Part shown: positions 61,771 through 64,000 of the stretch, in pieces | Position numbering within the stretch: position 1 is the first letter of the stretch | Layout of the letters: each line of letters opens with the position of its first letter | NCBI GenBank assembly: GCA_023455425.1 | Contig: JAEYCM010000022.1 | Span: 62,001 to 126,000, forward strand | DNA from: Bacillota bacterium | GTDB taxonomy: Bacteria; Bacillota; Clostridia; Christensenellales; CAG-138 | Reading direction: 5' to 3' | Length of the DNA stretch: 64,000 nt | Translations under genes and position numbers: made by a program | The notes under the pieces: model-generated | What the model saw: only the letters and a program-made list of their open reading frames with translations | The model's database searches: none | Told to the model about the DNA's origin: nothing

Positions 61771-61892
61771 CTCCTTTTCTTTCCACGAAAGAAAAGGAGC
61801 AAAAGAAAGCGGATTTATATGCGTAGGTTTTCTTTTGTTTCGTTTCTTTTGCAAAAGAAACGAAACGGGGTTTTAGGGGCAGAGCCCCTAAA
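61771..61892. repeat. Palindromic repeat group between ftcD and hutI
   Basis: CTCCTTTTCTTTC-CAC-GAAAGAAAAGGAG (61771-61799), GTTTCGTTTCTTTT-GC-AAAAGAAACGAAAC (61837-61866, perfect 14-bp arms) and TTTAGGGGC-AGA-GCCCCTAAA (61872-61892). The last belongs to the GGGGC/GCCCC module type of the other intergenic repeats; the first two are AT-rich and unlike them. Confidence 0.8.
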
Positions 61893-61916
61893 TATTCCGT
61901 AAGAGAGGTGGAATTT

Positions 61917-63158
61917 ATGCTGCTCATCAAAAACATCGGCTTGCTGCAAACGCCCATCGGCAATACGAGCGCAAAGGGCGAGGCGCAGGCGTATAACGCA
62001 AAGATCAAAAATGCCGCCATTTTGATAGAGGATGGCTTGATCAAAGCGGTGTATGAGGGCGGCGAGCTTCCGTTCTGCGACAAGAGCGTGGATGCGCTGG
62101 ATGCCAAAGGCATGATTGCAACGCCCGGATGGATCGATTGCCATACGCATCTGGTGTTTGGCGGGTGGCGGCAGCACGAAGTGCCGTTAAAACTCAGGGG
62201 TGCCAGCTATCTTGAAATCCTGCGCGCGGGCGGCGGCATCTTGGACACCGTGCGGCATACGCGGGAAGCGTCCGAGGACGCGCTGTATGAAAAGAGCAGC
62301 GTGTTTTTAGCGGAAATGCTTGCAAACGGTATCACGACGGTGGAGGGAAAAAGCGGCTATGGGTTGGATATTGAAAACGAGCTCAAGCAGCTGCGCGTGA
62401 TGAAGCGGCTCAATGAAATGCAGCCGGTAGAGGTTGTGCCGACGTTCATGGGCGCGCATGCAATACCCGCGGAGTACGCGGGGGATGGTGACAGGTATAT
62501 CGATTATCTGTGCGATGCGGTGCTTCCCAAGGTGAAGGAGGAAGGGCTTGCGCGGTTTGCGGATGTGTTCTGCGAGGATTCGGTATTCAACGTCGCGCAA
62601 AGCCGTAGGTATTTAAAGGCGGCGCAGGCGCTGGGATTGGGACTGAAAATCCACGCGGATGAAATTGAGGAGATCGGCGGGGCGCAGCTTGCGGGCGAGC
62701 TTGGCGCAATTTCCGCGGAGCACCTGATTGCAACAGGGGAACAGGGTATGGCGGCGCTTGCCGCGGGCGGCGTCATTGCGGCGCTGCTGCCGCAGACCTC
62801 GTTCTATCTCAACAAACCGTTTGCGCAGGCGTGGCGCATGATAGAACTTGGCATTCCCATTGCCATCGCTTCGGACTTTAACCCCGGCTCGTCGCCCTCG
62901 CTCAATTTGCAGCTTGCAGCGAATCTCGGGTATCTCAAATACCGGATGCAGCCTTCTGAAGTGCTCACCGCCGTCACGCTGAATGCGGCGTGTGCCATCG
63001 GGTTAGGCGACCGCATCGGAACGATCGAGGCGGGCAAGCAGGCGGATATCGTATTGTGGGACGCGCCGGATATGGAAATGCTCTGCTACCGCTTTGGCAG
63101 CAACCTTGCGCATACGGTCATCAAAAAAGGAGAAATACAGCATGTTAAAAGAGCTTAA
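61917..63158 (+). CDS. hutI: Imidazolonepropionase
   Basis: A zinc/iron-dependent amidohydrolase of 413 residues that opens imidazolonepropionate to formiminoglutamate. Metal and substrate motifs: DCHTHLVFGGWRQHE (two metal His), SGYGLDIENELK, MGAHAIP, LKIHADEIEEIGGA (metal His and Glu), SAEHLIATGE and ASDFNPGSSPSL (metal Asp). The ATG at 61917 is used with AAGAGAGGTGG upstream; a GTG three codons earlier overlaps that site. It overlaps fchA by 17 bases. Confidence 0.96.
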   Translation: MLLIKNIGLLQTPIGNTSAKGEAQAYNAKIKNAAILIEDGLIKAVYEGGELPFCDKSVDALDAKGMIATPGWIDCHTHLVFGGWRQHEVPLKLRGASYLEILRAGGGILDTVRHTREASEDALYEKSSVFLAEMLANGITTVEGKSGYGLDIENELKQLRVMKRLNEMQPVEVVPTFMGAHAIPAEYAGDGDRYIDYLCDAVLPKVKEEGLARFADVFCEDSVFNVAQSRRYLKAAQALGLGLKIHADEIEEIGGAQLAGELGAISAEHLIATGEQGMAALAAGGVIAALLPQTSFYLNKPFAQAWRMIELGIPIAIASDFNPGSSPSLNLQLAANLGYLKYRMQPSEVLTAVTLNAACAIGLGDRIGTIEAGKQADIVLWDAPDMEMLCYRFGSNLAHTVIKKGEIQHVKRA

Positions 63159-63768
63159 ACTCGCGGATTATCTGAACCTCCTCGCGTCGGACGCACCGGC
63201 GCCCGGCGGCGGCAGCGCAAGCGCGCTGTGCGGCGCGCAGGGCGCGGCATTGACGGCGATGGTCGCAAACCTGACGGTATCCAGAAAGAAATATGAGGCG
63301 TTTCACGACGTCTGCGGTCAGGCCGCGGAGGAGGCGGAAGCGTTACGGGCGCAGCTTGTCGCGCAGATCGACCGGGATACGGACGCGTACAACCTCGTGT
63401 GTGAGGCAATGAAGCTCCCGAAGGAAACGGAAGAGGAAAAGCGCACTAGGAGTGAAAAAATCGCGGAAGCGACGCTGTTTGCAACGGAGGTGCCGTATGA
63501 AACGCTATCGCTTGCGGTGCAGGCGCTATCGGTGACGGGCACGATCGTGGGCAAGAGCAATCCCAACGCCGCGAGCGACTTGGGCGTTGCGGCGGCGAAC
63601 CTTGAAACCTGCGCAAAGGGCGCGTGGCTCAACGTGCTCATCAACCTTGGCGGCCTCAAAGACGAACAAAAGGCGAATGAACTGAAGGGTGCCGGGGAAG
63701 CGCTCTTAAAAAAAGCGGAGGCGCTTGCAAAGGAAATTTACGCGAACGTGACCAAGGAAATCAGTTAA
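63142..63768 (+). CDS. fchA: Formiminotetrahydrofolate cyclodeaminase
   Basis: Converts 5-formiminotetrahydrofolate to 5,10-methenyltetrahydrofolate with release of ammonia. 208 residues, almost entirely helical. SDAPAPGGGSASALCGAQGAALTAMVANLT is the diagnostic N-terminal motif of the family; AKGAWLNVLINLGGLKDE is near the C-terminus. ATG 63142 with GGAGAAATACAGC upstream lies inside the hutI end, so the genes are coupled. It completes the pathway and feeds one-carbon metabolism. Confidence 0.95.
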   Translation: MLKELKLADYLNLLASDAPAPGGGSASALCGAQGAALTAMVANLTVSRKKYEAFHDVCGQAAEEAEALRAQLVAQIDRDTDAYNLVCEAMKLPKETEEEKRTRSEKIAEATLFATEVPYETLSLAVQALSVTGTIVGKSNPNAASDLGVAAANLETCAKGAWLNVLINLGGLKDEQKANELKGAGEALLKKAEALAKEIYANVTKEIS

Positions 63769-63781
63769 AGCCGCAGGACAC

Positions 63782-63815
63782 AAAAAGCCTCTTCCGGGCG
63801 GAAGAGGCTTTTTGT
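63782..63815 (+). terminator. Terminator at the end of the hut cluster
   Basis: A perfect 14-bp stem (63782-63795 with 63800-63813), loop GGGC; the arm ends in T5. Confidence 0.88.
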
Positions 63816-63895
63816 ATGCCGATGATTGAAGAATCAAGCGGGACCTGGCGGCGGCCGGATAGGGAAACATGACGAAATTTTTATGAATATGCATG

Positions 63896-63924
63896 TTGCA
63901 ATACCATACGTTTCCGGTTATAAA
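63896..63924 (+). promoter_or_regulatory. Promoter for the gene at the right edge
   Basis: TTGCAA (63896-63901), 17 bases, TATAAA (63919-63924), 49 bases before the ATG at 63974. Confidence 0.6.
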
Positions 63925-63973
63925 AATACAAGGCAGATCAATCAACACGCTTTAATGTGAAAGAGGTATATGG

Positions 63974-64000
63974 ATGTCTCAAATCAGCCAGCCCAAACGT
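63974..64000 (+). CDS. Start of an unidentified gene, cut by the window edge
   Basis: ATG at 63974 follows AAGAGG by seven bases and reads MSQISQPKR to the edge; a promoter lies upstream. An ATG at 63970 in another frame is possible. Too short to identify. Confidence 0.4.

Overview
The window is a GC-rich chromosomal segment from a bacterium that looks like a strictly anaerobic member of the Bacillota (Clostridia side). The grounds are AGGAGG-type ribosome binding sites with sigma-A-like promoters, an electron-bifurcating NfnAB pair, a class III (glycyl radical) ribonucleotide reductase, lipoprotein substrate-binding proteins with classical lipoboxes, and Firmicute-type families (UPF0316, DUF4180, PepV, short SerA). 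A placement near the GC-rich Christensenellales or a related order is only a guess. No rRNA, tRNA, CRISPR array, transposase or phage gene was recognised, so this reads as ordinary chromosome with a few accessory patches.

Layout. 1-7.5 kb: the 3' end of murA, two tandem zinc-ribbon membrane proteins, a histidine phosphatase, a CrtO-like acyltransferase coupled to the dipeptidase PepV, a UPF0316 membrane protein and a nucleoside kinase fused to a ThrRS-like N-terminus. 7.6-10 kb: nfnAB. 10-18.7 kb: an accessory, mostly cell-surface patch with a HEAT-repeat protein, an 11-repeat fibronectin-III secreted protein, an SH3b/CAP secreted protein and an unusual secreted protein with cysteines at every fifth residue. 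18.9-28.4 kb: mfd, pth and a P-type ATPase, divergent from two parvulin/SurA-like foldase lipoproteins. 28.6-40 kb: threonine synthase, a BMP-type (nucleoside-like) ABC importer, serC-serA, and a polar amino-acid ABC importer. 40.4-50 kb: a small unknown, a GNAT enzyme and a LacI-headed sugar operon (isomerase/epimerase, rhamnose/AI-2-type ABC importer, FucU/RbsD mutarotase, PF07090 amidotransferase-like protein). 50.3-57 kb: folC with a DUF4180 gene, nrdD-nrdG under two NrdR boxes, and small accessory enzymes. 57-63.8 kb: a complete histidine degradation cluster using the tetrahydrofolate route (hutH, hutU, ftcD, hutI, fchA).

Metabolic picture: the cell imports nucleosides, amino acids and an unidentified sugar, catabolises histidine to glutamate plus a one-carbon unit on tetrahydrofolate, makes serine through SerA/SerC, and interconverts NADH, NADPH and ferredoxin with NfnAB.

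The most unusual signals are (i) a family of modular palindromic intergenic repeats at several operon junctions, whose arms differ between copies yet stay complementary; (ii) the five-residue cysteine periodicity of the protein at 17001-17993, and the identical upstream motif layout it shares with the SH3b/CAP gene; (iii) a chain of four hairpins before serC with a second related copy; and (iv) a LacI-controlled sugar operon of unknown substrate with a large nested hairpin between the binding-protein and ATPase genes.
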